64,000 nucleotides of DNA from Salmonirosea aquatica (GTDB lineage Bacteria; Bacteroidota; Bacteroidia; Cytophagales; Spirosomataceae), in assembly GCF_009296315.1 (NCBI RefSeq), contig NZ_WHLY01000002.1, forward strand, positions 496,001 to 560,000, given 5' to 3'. A model generated the notes under the pieces. That model was given only the letters and a program-made list of their open reading frames with translations, was not told where the DNA came from and did not search any database. Positions 44,544 to 52,950 of this stretch are shown here, piece after piece (position 1 is the first letter of the stretch; each line of letters starts with the position of its first letter). Position numbers and translations under genes: made by a program.

Positions 44544-46184
44544 ATGGAGCAGGAAAAATACACAATTGGTCTGGACTACGGCACCGATTCGGTGCGGGCC
44601 CTGGTGGTCAATACCGGCACTGGCGAGAGCGTCGGCACGGCGGTTTATTACTATCCACGCTGGAAAAAAGGATTATACTGCGATGCGGCGGCATCGCGCT
44701 TCCGGCAACATCCGCTGGATTACCTAGAAGGTTTGGAAAAGGCCATCACCGAAGCGTTGAAAAATTTTCCGGACGAGGTACGCCAACGGGTCGTCGGTAT
44801 TTCGGTGGACACCACGGGCTCCACGCCCGTGGCGGTAAACCGTGAAGGTACCCCCCTGGCCCTGACGCCCGAATTTGCCGAAAACCCCAACGGAATGTTC
44901 ATCCTCTGGAAAGACCATACCGCCAACGCCGAAGCCGAAGAAATCAACGAACTGGCGCACCGGGAAGGTACCGATTTTACCAAATACGTCGGGGGTATCT
45001 ATTCCTCCGAATGGTTCTGGGCCAAAATCCTGCACACGTTGCGCGTGGACGAAAGCATCCGCGAACAAGCCTTTTCGTGGGTCGAGCACTGTGACTGGAT
45101 TTCGGCCGTGCTCACCGGCCAGACCGACCCCTTGACGATGAAGCGCTCGCGCTGCGCGGCCGGGCACAAGGCGATGTGGCATGAAGAATTCGAGGGGCTT
45201 CCTTCGGATGACTTTCTTACCCAACTCGACCCGCTACTGGCCGGACTGCGGGATCGCCTGTACACGGACACCTGCACCTCCGACCAGGCCATGGGTACCC
45301 TATCCGCCGAATGGGCCGAAAAACTGGGACTCTCCCCCGAGGTGGTGGTGGGGGTAGGTGCGTTCGATGCGCACATGGGCGCGGTTGGGGCCGAAATCGA
45401 ACCCTACACCTTTGTGCGGGTGATGGGTACCTCCACCTGCGATATGTTGGTGGCTCCCAACGAAGAAATCGGCCATTTGCTGATCCGTGGCATCTGCGGT
45501 CAGGTCGATGGCTCCATCATTCCGGGCATGTTGGGTACCGAAGCGGGGCAATCGGCCTATGGCGACTACTACGCGTGGTTCCAGCGATTAATCACCGAGC
45601 CGGTACGGGCCCTTTTGGGGGACGAGGCAGCCGATGCACTGGGCGAAAAACTCATTCCCTACCTTTCGGAACAGGCCGCCCGATTGCCGGTGACCCAAAA
45701 CGACCCCGTTGCTACCGACTGGATCAACGGCCGGCGCACGCCCGACGCCAACCATACCCTGAAAGCGGCACTGACGGGCTTGAATCTGAGCAGCGATGCC
45801 GTGATGGTGTTCAAGTCGCTGGTCGAGGCCACGGCTTTTGGCTCGCGGGCCATTGTGGATCGGTTCGTTTCGGAAGGGGTACCCATCCGGCAGGTCATTG
45901 CCATCGGCGGGGTAGCCAAGAAATCGCCCTTCGTGATGCAAACCCTGGCCGATGTGCTGGATATGCCGATCAAGGTAACCCGTTCGGATCAGGCTTGTGC
46001 CCTGGGCGCCGCCATGAATGCTGCGGTAGCGGCGGGTGTTCATCCCGATCTGTTTGCCGCCCAGCGGGCGATGGGGTCGGGTTTCGATGCTTATTACGAA
46101 CCACGGAAAGAGCAGGTTGAAATTTATAAACTATTATATTCCAAGTACCAGTCCCTGGGAAAATTCATTGAACATGGTTATTGA
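44544..46184 (+). CDS. araB: Ribulokinase
   Basis: From ATG 44544 (MEQEKYTIGLDYGTDSVRAL) the protein is 546 residues, the normal AraB length. FGGY-kinase motifs: the phosphate-1 loop GLDYGTDSVRALVV, FILWKDHTA with a conserved Trp-Lys-Asp, CDWISAVLTG, VGVGAFDAHMGAVG and the C-terminal GVAKKSPFVMQTLADVLDMP with SDQACALGAAMNAAV. It phosphorylates L-ribulose to L-ribulose 5-phosphate. It overlaps araA by 11 bases, so translation is coupled. First gene of the araB-araA-araD operon. Confidence 0.95.
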   Translation: MEQEKYTIGLDYGTDSVRALVVNTGTGESVGTAVYYYPRWKKGLYCDAAASRFRQHPLDYLEGLEKAITEALKNFPDEVRQRVVGISVDTTGSTPVAVNREGTPLALTPEFAENPNGMFILWKDHTANAEAEEINELAHREGTDFTKYVGGIYSSEWFWAKILHTLRVDESIREQAFSWVEHCDWISAVLTGQTDPLTMKRSRCAAGHKAMWHEEFEGLPSDDFLTQLDPLLAGLRDRLYTDTCTSDQAMGTLSAEWAEKLGLSPEVVVGVGAFDAHMGAVGAEIEPYTFVRVMGTSTCDMLVAPNEEIGHLLIRGICGQVDGSIIPGMLGTEAGQSAYGDYYAWFQRLITEPVRALLGDEAADALGEKLIPYLSEQAARLPVTQNDPVATDWINGRRTPDANHTLKAALTGLNLSSDAVMVFKSLVEATAFGSRAIVDRFVSEGVPIRQVIAIGGVAKKSPFVMQTLADVLDMPIKVTRSDQACALGAAMNAAVAAGVHPDLFAAQRAMGSGFDAYYEPRKEQVEIYKLLYSKYQSLGKFIEHGY

Positions 46185-47667
46185 TTTAAAATCTTATGAA
46201 GTTTGGTTCGTGACGGGTAGCCAGCATCTGTACGGAGAAGAAACCCTCCGGCTGGTGGACGCCCATTCGCAAACCATCGCGCAGTCGTTCGATGCCGCGC
46301 CGAAGATTCCGGTGCGGGTTGTTTTCAAACCCGTCGTCAAAACGCCCGAAGAAATTCTGGCTGTCTGTAAGGCGGCCAACGCTACCCCCAACTGCGTGGG
46401 AATCATCGTGTGGATGCATACCTTTTCACCCGCCAAAATGTGGATCGGCGGTCTGAATGCTCTACAGGTACCCCTGCTCCATCTGCACACGCAGTTCAAC
46501 CGCGACATTCCATTCGCCGACATCGACATGGATTTCATGAACCTGAACCAGTCCGCCCACGGCGACCGGGAGTTCGGCTTCCTGGCCTCGCGCATGCGTC
46601 TCAGTCGCAAGGTAGTCGTGGGGCACTGGGAAAGCGATGCGGTGCTACAACCCCTCAATGTGTGGACGCGGGTAGCGGTGGCCCGCTACCGGATGCAGAC
46701 CATGAAGGTAGTTCGCTTCGGCGACAACATGCGGCAAGTGGCGGTCACGGAGGGCGATAAAGTAGAGGCGCAAATCAAATTCGGTTTTGCGGTCAATACG
46801 CACGGGGTAGGTGATTTGGTGCAGGTCATCAACCAGGTTTCCGACGCCGAAATCAACGGCTTGATGCAGGAATACGCCGACCACTACCAATTGATGGATT
46901 CGTTGGTAAAGGGGGGTACCTTGCGCGAATCGCTCGTGGAAGCCGCCCGCATCGAGCTGGGATTGAAAACATTTCTGGAAGATGGCGGCTACTCGGCCTA
47001 CACCAACACCTTCGAGGATTTGCATGGCATGCGGCAGTTGCCCGGCATCGGTTCGCAGCGCATGATGGCAGCGGGCTACGGCTACGGCGGCGAGGGCGAC
47101 TGGAAAACCGCCGCGTTGGTTCACGTACTGAAAACCATGGCCACGGATTTGCCGGGGGGTACCTCCTTCATGGAAGATTATACCTACCATTTCGATCCCC
47201 AGAATGCGATGGTACTGGGCTCGCACATGCTGGAAATTTGTCCGACCATTGCCGCCGGAGCGGTGCGGTGCGAGGTACACCCGCTGGGCATTGGCGGCAA
47301 GGAAGATCCCGTGCGACTGGTGTTCAACGGCGCGGCAGGCCCCGCCCTGAATGTTTCACTCATCGATATGGGCAACCGTTTCCGGCTGCTGGTCAACGAG
47401 GTAGAGTCCGTGGAAATAACCCAGGAGTTCCCTAAGCTACCCACCGCCCGGGTACTTTGGAAGCCCCAGCCCAGCATGGAAGTAGGTCTGCAGGCGTGGA
47501 TTCTGGCGGGAGGCGCCCACCACACGGCTTACACCCAAAGTCTGACCATCGACTATATCGAAGACCTGGCCGATATGCTGGGCGTAGAATTGGTCGTAAT
47601 CGACAAGGATACTACCCTGCGGGGCCTGAAAAAAGATTTACAACTAGGAGAAGTAGTCTATCGATAA
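46174..47667 (+). CDS. araA: L-arabinose isomerase
   Basis: From ATG 46174 (VIDLKSYEVWFVTGSQHLYG, the family's standard opening) the protein is 497 residues. IIVWMHTFSPAKMWIGGLNA, LHLHTQFNRDIPF and the metal ligands within GYGYGGEGDWKTAALVHVLK and the later HMLEICPTIAAG are present. It interconverts L-arabinose and L-ribulose in the cytoplasm. The open frame starting at 46036 lies within araB and is not the true start. Only 3 bases separate it from araD. Confidence 0.96.
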   Translation: MVIDLKSYEVWFVTGSQHLYGEETLRLVDAHSQTIAQSFDAAPKIPVRVVFKPVVKTPEEILAVCKAANATPNCVGIIVWMHTFSPAKMWIGGLNALQVPLLHLHTQFNRDIPFADIDMDFMNLNQSAHGDREFGFLASRMRLSRKVVVGHWESDAVLQPLNVWTRVAVARYRMQTMKVVRFGDNMRQVAVTEGDKVEAQIKFGFAVNTHGVGDLVQVINQVSDAEINGLMQEYADHYQLMDSLVKGGTLRESLVEAARIELGLKTFLEDGGYSAYTNTFEDLHGMRQLPGIGSQRMMAAGYGYGGEGDWKTAALVHVLKTMATDLPGGTSFMEDYTYHFDPQNAMVLGSHMLEICPTIAAGAVRCEVHPLGIGGKEDPVRLVFNGAAGPALNVSLIDMGNRFRLLVNEVESVEITQEFPKLPTARVLWKPQPSMEVGLQAWILAGGAHHTAYTQSLTIDYIEDLADMLGVELVVIDKDTTLRGLKKDLQLGEVVYR

Positions 47668-47670
47668 GTC

Positions 47671-48375
47671 ATGGATATCTATAAAACCCTCCGGGAGGAA
47701 GCTTACGAAGCCAATATGCAGCTGCCTAAACTCGGGCTGGTGCTCTTCACCTTCGGCAATGTGAGCGCCGTGGACCGGGACAAGGCCGTGTTTGCCATCA
47801 AACCCAGCGGGGTACCTTACGAAAGTTTGCGGGCACAGGATATAGTGATCATGGATTATGACGCCCAGGTGGTGGAGGGTACCCTGCGCCCTTCGTCCGA
47901 CACCAAAACCCACGCGCTCCTCTACAAAACCTGGGACGACATCGGCGGCATTACCCACACCCATAGTACGTACGCCGTGGCCTGGGCGCAGGCCGGACGC
48001 GACATCCCGATTTTCGGCACCACCCACGCCGACCACACCCACCAGGATATTCCCTGCGCCCCCGTACTCACCGACGACATGATCCGGGGCGACTATGAGC
48101 ACGAAACAGGAAATCAGATTCTGGATTGCTTCAAGGACAAAACCCTGTCCCACCACGAAGTGGAAATGGTGCTGCTGCAAAACCACGGCCCCTTCACCTG
48201 GGGCCAGGATGCCGCCAAGTCGGTGTATAATGCGGCCGTGCTGGAAGAAATAGCCCGGATGGCGTACCTGACTTTGCAAATCAATGCCGATACCGCCGTT
48301 TTGAAAGATACCCTGCGCATGAAGCACTTCGAGCGCAAGCATGGCAAGGACGCGTATTACGGGCAGGGATGCTAA
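47671..48375 (+). CDS. araD: L-ribulose-5-phosphate 4-epimerase
   Basis: The 234-residue class II aldolase-like protein shows FGNVSAVDRDKAVFAIKPSG, the zinc ligands in GITHTHSTYAVAWAQAG (HxH) and the third His in LLQNHGPFTWGQDAAKSVYN. It converts L-ribulose 5-phosphate to D-xylulose 5-phosphate, which enters the pentose phosphate pathway. Last gene of the araBAD operon. Confidence 0.95.
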   Translation: MDIYKTLREEAYEANMQLPKLGLVLFTFGNVSAVDRDKAVFAIKPSGVPYESLRAQDIVIMDYDAQVVEGTLRPSSDTKTHALLYKTWDDIGGITHTHSTYAVAWAQAGRDIPIFGTTHADHTHQDIPCAPVLTDDMIRGDYEHETGNQILDCFKDKTLSHHEVEMVLLQNHGPFTWGQDAAKSVYNAAVLEEIARMAYLTLQINADTAVLKDTLRMKHFERKHGKDAYYGQGC

Positions 48376-48516
48376 ACCGAGTGGGGAGCACCTTGTGTAT
48401 CCAGTACTCCGCAATCCCGTCCCGTAAGGGTACCCTGAGGTTTTGAAAAAATATTTTCACAGAACTGAGGCTGATAATCAGAGTTGTTACCGTCATGTTA
48501 AAAAATAATTCTGGCC

Positions 48517-48552
48517 TTGGCTTGCGTGGTATGGTAGGGTCGCCTACTTTTG
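48517..48552 (+). promoter_or_regulatory. Probable tRNA-Asp promoter
   Basis: A perfect -7 box TACTTTTG (TAnnTTTG) at 48545-48552 is preceded by TTG at 48522-48524 with 20 bases between. The tRNA begins 37 bases downstream of the box. Confidence 0.6.
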
Positions 48553-48589
48553 TGCCACGTTTTACCTGATTCATCAGCAAAACGAAAGT

Positions 48590-48663
48590 GGTTCGGTAGT
48601 TCAGTTGGTTAGAATACCTGCCTGTCACGCAGGGGGTCGCGGGTTCGAGTCCCGTCCGGACCG
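48590..48663 (+). tRNA. tRNA-Asp (anticodon GTC)
   Basis: The 74-base gene folds as a full cloverleaf: acceptor GGTTCGG pairs with CCGGACC (one G-T pair), anticodon stem CCTGC/GCAGG encloses CTGTCAC with anticodon GTC, and the T arm is GCGGG TTCGAGT CCCGT. CCA is not encoded. It is the attachment site for the element to its right: its last 15 bases plus one (48650-48664) recur at 60625-60639. Confidence 0.95.
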
Positions 48664-48664
48664 C
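48650..48664 (+). repeat. Left attachment site in tRNA-Asp
   Basis: TCCCGTCCGGACCGC at the 3' end of tRNA-Asp is repeated exactly at 60625-60639, in the same orientation. The tRNA remains whole, as usual for integrase-mediated insertion into tRNA 3' ends. Confidence 0.75.
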
Positions 48665-48698
48665 AAAAAGCCCCTCAGTTCACACTGAGGGGCTTTTT
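48665..48698 (+). terminator. tRNA terminator hairpin
   Basis: Arms AAAAAGCCCCTCAG and CTGAGGGGCTTTTT surround TTCACA and continue into CTTT. It ends the tRNA-Asp transcript directly after the gene. Confidence 0.88.
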
Positions 48699-48705
48699 CT
48701 TTGCC

Positions 48706-48994
48706 AAGTGTGCCCTAAGCTATACCCTACTTTTCAAGAAAAAGGGTACACCCCTTTACAGAACATTCTTTGGCGCGGCCGCGCGAATTTTGGTTGAGCT
48801 GGCCCGGAGCCTGGCCTAATCCCGTACTGATCCGGCAACAAATCGCCCAGGGCGACCGGCACGAACAAAATTTTATTCGGCTGCGCTCCTCCATCCTGCG
48901 GAGTGCTTCCGGAATGATTTCGGAAATATGCCTGAGCCCTCGTTTCATGGCCATGCGTTGCTATAGGTTAAGATGCTGGAGTATCCGTATAAGC
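48706..48994. other. Left end region of the mobile element
   Basis: No confident gene. AAGTGTGCCCTA at 48706-48717 matches AAGTGTGGCCCTA near the right end, and TATACCCT at 48721-48728 is the inverse of the AGGGTATA repeats there; these may be integrase arm sites. A minus-strand frame (48727-48954) begins MAMKRGLRHISEIIPEALRR but turns into a cysteine-rich tail of unnatural composition, so I do not call it a gene. Confidence 0.45.
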
Positions 48995-51900
48995 TTAGGC
49001 GCTGGCCCGCCTGCGGATGCTACTTACCAGGTTCTGGTACTCTTCCAGGGGGGCATGGTTCCAGGCAGAAGGTTTATTGTTGAGTTCACGAAGCAGACGG
49101 GCGATTTCGGCCAGCTGAGGATCCATTACGGGACCCTTATTGACACTCTGCGGCGCAGGGATAGAGGCAGGATTTGCGAATTGGTTTTGCTGCCGCAAGA
49201 CTTCCATTATTCCTACGAAGTTGGCTACAGCCGGGTTGCGGAGCATGGGGTTGCTGATCACGTATTCGCGGCCGCGCTCACCGGCTACGTAGCGACGGCT
49301 CCCCATGCTGAAGAGCGTAGGGCGACTAACCCACCCCTCGGGTCCGCCTGGGTCTGCTGCCAGGCTGCCCATATCGGTGTACCCCCCAGCGGCCCGGAAG
49401 GCAGGAGGCTCGGGTACATTCGCTTTTTGAATAAGCTGCTTTGCCTTCAGGATGTTGGCGGTTACTGTTGCAATGGCCGTGGCAATGCTAGCCACAAGCA
49501 CAAACGGGTTGGGAGAGCTTACCGAAGCGGCCCTAACGGCCCCGGCAATGGCCGCACCACTATCAATGGCTAACTGTACCAGGCCGATTGCCTTTTGAAA
49601 CTCGGCAAAATCGGTTTCATTACTAGCCATGATTGAAAATACATCCGATACGGCCTGAGCCATATCCGAGTAGGCCCGCTTCCGCATTTCAATATCGGCC
49701 ATCCAATCCTCCTGATCGTCCTCATCTTTCTTATTTTGGTCATTGGCGAGTTTCTTTTTCTCCTCGAGGAGCTTTTTGTTTTTCTCGACATCCTTCTCGA
49801 GCTCCTCATTGTTGCGGGCAAGCTGAAGATCCCGGATGGCATTGTACATCCTTATGTAAATATCCGTAGTATCCCTACCCAAAAGCTCGGCTTCAGCTAT
49901 CAAGTCTCGGTAATGCTCCCTTATATCGCTGAGCTCCTTATCCTGGCGCTGGGCGTCCTCCTCCGCCAGCTTCTGCTCAAAAGCTCTTTTCTGGTCAGCC
50001 TGGTCATTCATGGCGCTGAGCTTGGTGCGCATCATCTTATCGAACGACTCCAGGTTTTTCCGGTTGGTCTGTTCGTTGATTTGCTCCATTTCCTGGGCTT
50101 CCTGGGCGGCAATCTTTGCCAGATCTTCCTTATTGTTCCCGGCCAGTTTGCGCATCTGCTCGTACTTATTATGAGCGGCCACAATCTGCTTTTCGTGCTC
50201 ACTCATCAGGTTCAGGGTGAGCTGCTGCTGGTTTTTCAAAAGCTCATCGTCCAGCTTCCGGACATCCGATACGGCATTGCCTGACTGGCCCGTACCGGTA
50301 TAGCTGCCTCCGGGGGAATTCTTGGTAATGCCAGTACCGGCCGCATTGCTGGCGCCGGTGTCGGGCTTCACAGCCGGTGAGGGCTTATCGAGCGCGGCAA
50401 GGCCGTCCTTTATCCTAGCCTCCCGCTCCCGGATGCTGGTGAGGCGCTTGGTACGTTGCGCAAAATCCCGGTCGGTGAGGGCTACGTCCCGGTACTGTCC
50501 CATGCCCGTATTCATTGACACTTTGCCGCGCTCCAGCTCGGTCTTTATACGGATGGCTTCCCGGTTAAGCTCAGCCAATTCACCTTTGGCGGCTTCCTTC
50601 TGGGTATCGCGCATGGCCTTCAGCATTTTCTGCTGCTGCTCGACGAAATCCCGGGCCTTCCAGGTGTTCAGCTGCAAGGCATTGCCGTAATTGTCCCAGG
50701 CCGTGACGGCCCCCGGTACGGCATCCGCTATCTGGCGGGTCAGCTTCATAAACTCGGCTTGCTCCTCTTTGGAACGCTTCGTATTGGTGGCCAGCCGATC
50801 GTAACGCTCAATGATGGGTACCAGGTTTTTCTCAGCACCGGCCACTACATCCTGTTGGGTCTGGATGGCCGCTAAGCCCTCCTCCAGCTCATCGACTACC
50901 CCGGCCCACTTGCCGAAAAGCCTGATGAGTGGATTCACGGCCGCGCTGGCCTGTTCCCACAGGATCGTGATCCGCTTGCCCAGCTTTTCGAGGATGGCCG
51001 CTGTGTTTTCGTTTTTGATGTTGAATTCGCCTGAAACGGAGGTACCCACATCATAGGCATCATTCAATAACCCCTGCTGCTCTCGTAGGAGCTTAGTGTT
51101 ATTGGTGAGTGCTCCCAACACCTGAGCGCCTTCGCTGCCTTCAATTCCCAAGGCTTCTAGGGTCTTGATCATACCTTCAACCCCGCCTTCTGCACTTTTG
51201 GCCCCTTCCAGCACTTTTACAAATGCCTCGTTGGCGTCCTTCTTGAGTAGGGCGCTGAAATCCATGACGGACATACCGGCCACCTGCGCGAAGTGCGGAA
51301 GATCCTTGCCAATGGCGATGATCATCTTGCCCACGTTGGTAGCGGAAAGCTCGGAGCTCTGGCCCAGAATATCCATCGTAGCGGCCAGGCCCAGGGTATC
51401 GGCTATACTGATCCCGGCATTGGGCGCGATACCGGCAAAGCGCTTGGTCCAGGCTACCAGGTAGCCCTCGTTAGCCGCCGAACTCGCTCCGGCCACGTTG
51501 ATGGCCGAAGCAGTCTTCAGCATGGCTTTTTCAATCCCGAACTCCTCCTCCAGACCAAATATTTCGACCAGCTTCCCAATGTCGTTCGTGACGTCCTCGA
51601 TGTTGCCGCCCAGGTCTTCGCCCAGGGCCACATTGATCTGATCGGCGGCACGAACGAAGGCCAAAACATCATCCTTGGTGTCATACCCCAGCTTCCCGGC
51701 CACAGCGGCCAACGACCGCAATTCCTCGACCGGCGTACGGGTGTTTATGGCTTGCAGCTCGGCGTTGAGTTCTTGCAGATCCTTCCCGGCCAATCCCGTC
51801 TGTTTCTGCACGTCGGCCAGTTCGTCGCTCAGCTCGCCACTGATGTCGATGAGCTTGGTAATACCCTGTTTCAGCGCACTGAGGCCCGCTTCAGCCAGAT

Positions 51901-52189
51901 TGCCGCCTAGAGTACCCAGGGCTATTTCCTTAGAGTTTGCCTTAAACTTACTCCAGGAGCTTTCACCGCCACGAAGTTCGGCTACCATCTGGCCATGAGC
52001 AGCTTTCAGCTTTTGCAATTCGCGCGTAGCGGCTGCATAGCCTGCCGGGTCGTCGGCCTTCTTCATATTGGTGAGCTGGCGCTCGAGCATGATCATCGAC
52101 TGACGTACTTCCTTGATGGAGGTTTCGGCCTGTTTGCCGTCGATGATGAGCTGAATGGTAGCCCGTTCGGTATGGGTGTTCTTGGCCAT
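48995..52189 (-). CDS. Phage tail tape-measure protein
   Basis: The 1064-residue protein is a TP901-type tape measure: an N-terminal coiled coil (SIKEVRQSMIMLERQLTNMK), a conserved core around residues 115-360 (LSDELADVQKQTGLAGKDLQ, TPVEELRSLAAVAGKLGYDT, AANEGYLVAWTKRFAGIAPN), long charged coiled coils in the middle and a C-terminal hydrophobic helix pair (FVLVASIATAIATVTANIL). In a tailed phage it sets tail length and enters the host envelope. No capsid, portal, terminase or other tail genes are nearby, which makes this a lone tape measure on a 12-kb element. It starts 10 bases beyond the HAD gene's end, in the same transcript. Confidence 0.88.
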   Translation of the reverse strand: MAKNTHTERATIQLIIDGKQAETSIKEVRQSMIMLERQLTNMKKADDPAGYAAATRELQKLKAAHGQMVAELRGGESSWSKFKANSKEIALGTLGGNLAEAGLSALKQGITKLIDISGELSDELADVQKQTGLAGKDLQELNAELQAINTRTPVEELRSLAAVAGKLGYDTKDDVLAFVRAADQINVALGEDLGGNIEDVTNDIGKLVEIFGLEEEFGIEKAMLKTASAINVAGASSAANEGYLVAWTKRFAGIAPNAGISIADTLGLAATMDILGQSSELSATNVGKMIIAIGKDLPHFAQVAGMSVMDFSALLKKDANEAFVKVLEGAKSAEGGVEGMIKTLEALGIEGSEGAQVLGALTNNTKLLREQQGLLNDAYDVGTSVSGEFNIKNENTAAILEKLGKRITILWEQASAAVNPLIRLFGKWAGVVDELEEGLAAIQTQQDVVAGAEKNLVPIIERYDRLATNTKRSKEEQAEFMKLTRQIADAVPGAVTAWDNYGNALQLNTWKARDFVEQQQKMLKAMRDTQKEAAKGELAELNREAIRIKTELERGKVSMNTGMGQYRDVALTDRDFAQRTKRLTSIREREARIKDGLAALDKPSPAVKPDTGASNAAGTGITKNSPGGSYTGTGQSGNAVSDVRKLDDELLKNQQQLTLNLMSEHEKQIVAAHNKYEQMRKLAGNNKEDLAKIAAQEAQEMEQINEQTNRKNLESFDKMMRTKLSAMNDQADQKRAFEQKLAEEDAQRQDKELSDIREHYRDLIAEAELLGRDTTDIYIRMYNAIRDLQLARNNEELEKDVEKNKKLLEEKKKLANDQNKKDEDDQEDWMADIEMRKRAYSDMAQAVSDVFSIMASNETDFAEFQKAIGLVQLAIDSGAAIAGAVRAASVSSPNPFVLVASIATAIATVTANILKAKQLIQKANVPEPPAFRAAGGYTDMGSLAADPGGPEGWVSRPTLFSMGSRRYVAGERGREYVISNPMLRNPAVANFVGIMEVLRQQNQFANPASIPAPQSVNKGPVMDPQLAEIARLLRELNNKPSAWNHAPLEEYQNLVSSIRRRASA

Positions 52190-52199
52190 AGTGGTTCAG

Positions 52200-52670
52200 T
52201 TAGTCCCATAGGCCCAGCCTCTGGGCTTCCTGGGTGGAGGGGAATTCATAGATGAGCCTGGCCAATGCCTCCTGCTCCTCATCGGTTTCTTTCAGGATAC
52301 CGGCATCGGTGAGCAGCTGCCTGGCGGCGCTCCAATCAACATGCGGCTTACTGCCCTTGGGAGTGGTCAACGGAATCCCCAGGGCCAGGTCATCAATGTA
52401 TAGGTCGGCCGCTGCCTTGGGTGAGGTGGTCCAAGTGTGCTGCGTGGGGTTTTTATTGACCCCGTACAGCTCGATCCCTTTGCTTTTGAACCAATCGAGC
52501 GCGTCCGTGAGGTACTTGCCATGTTTGGTGTCGCTGCGCATGGTGAAAAGGATGAGCCGATGGCCCTGGTCGATGAGATCCTTCAGGACGGCTTCAGCCC
52601 CAATGCCCTCCCCCACTTTGGGGAAGGCATGGGTGACACAGGTACCGTCAAAGTCTATGCAGATTACCAT
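52200..52670 (-). CDS. HAD-superfamily hydrolase, BT0820-like, with GLWD tail
   Basis: The 156-residue protein starts with the HAD motif I CIDFDGTCVTHAFP, motif II is in LILFTMRSD, and the last acidic motif is in ADLYIDDLALG. It resembles the small HAD phosphatases often carried by Bacteroidota phages. Its last 14 residues, FPSTQEAQRLGLWD, match the end of the ATP-grasp protein two genes upstream (FPSTQEARRFGLWD) although the rest is unrelated. That shared tail is unexplained. The gene is upstream of the tape-measure gene by 10 bases. Confidence 0.8.
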   Translation of the reverse strand: MVICIDFDGTCVTHAFPKVGEGIGAEAVLKDLIDQGHRLILFTMRSDTKHGKYLTDALDWFKSKGIELYGVNKNPTQHTWTTSPKAAADLYIDDLALGIPLTTPKGSKPHVDWSAARQLLTDAGILKETDEEQEALARLIYEFPSTQEAQRLGLWD

Positions 52671-52689
52671 AGTTTCGGGTAAGGAGGGC

Positions 52690-52911
52690 TTACTTGATGA
52701 CGCATTTCATTTTGTCCTGGTCAACCGGGATCAAAAGGTTGAAGGCAGGTATTCCCAACTGGGCGGAGGATATAACATCGACGCCCGGGATGTAGCGCCT
52801 TTCCCGCGGAGGCAGGTCGCTGTCGTCCCGGTCCATCATTACGGCGTACTTGGGGTCATTGAGTTTGGCCAGGTAAACGGGATCGTTTTTCCGGAGCTGT
52901 CTTTCAGTCAT
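52690..52911 (-). CDS. Small protein of unknown function
   Basis: A 73-residue, charged, soluble protein with no recognised domain (starts MTERQLRKNDPVYLAKLNDP, includes YIPGVDVISSAQLGIPAFNL). It fills the space between the ATP-grasp and HAD genes with short gaps of 39 and 19 bases, consistent with an operon. The role is unknown. Confidence 0.55.
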   Translation of the reverse strand: MTERQLRKNDPVYLAKLNDPKYAVMMDRDDSDLPPRERRYIPGVDVISSAQLGIPAFNLLIPVDQDKMKCVIK

Positions 52912-52950
52912 GACTAAAAGGTTGAGGTTAAATTGATTAATTGATAAGGA

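Noticed and set aside
45311-46120. 269-codon plus-strand frame within araB
   Set aside because: It overlaps the well-supported araB gene in another frame and has the Gly/Arg/His-rich composition of a GC-rich shadow.
48727-48954. 75-codon minus-strand frame starting MAMKRGLRHISEIIPEALRR
   Set aside because: The start looks natural, but the rest is Cys/Arg-rich and unlike a protein; a frameshift is possible but cannot be shown.
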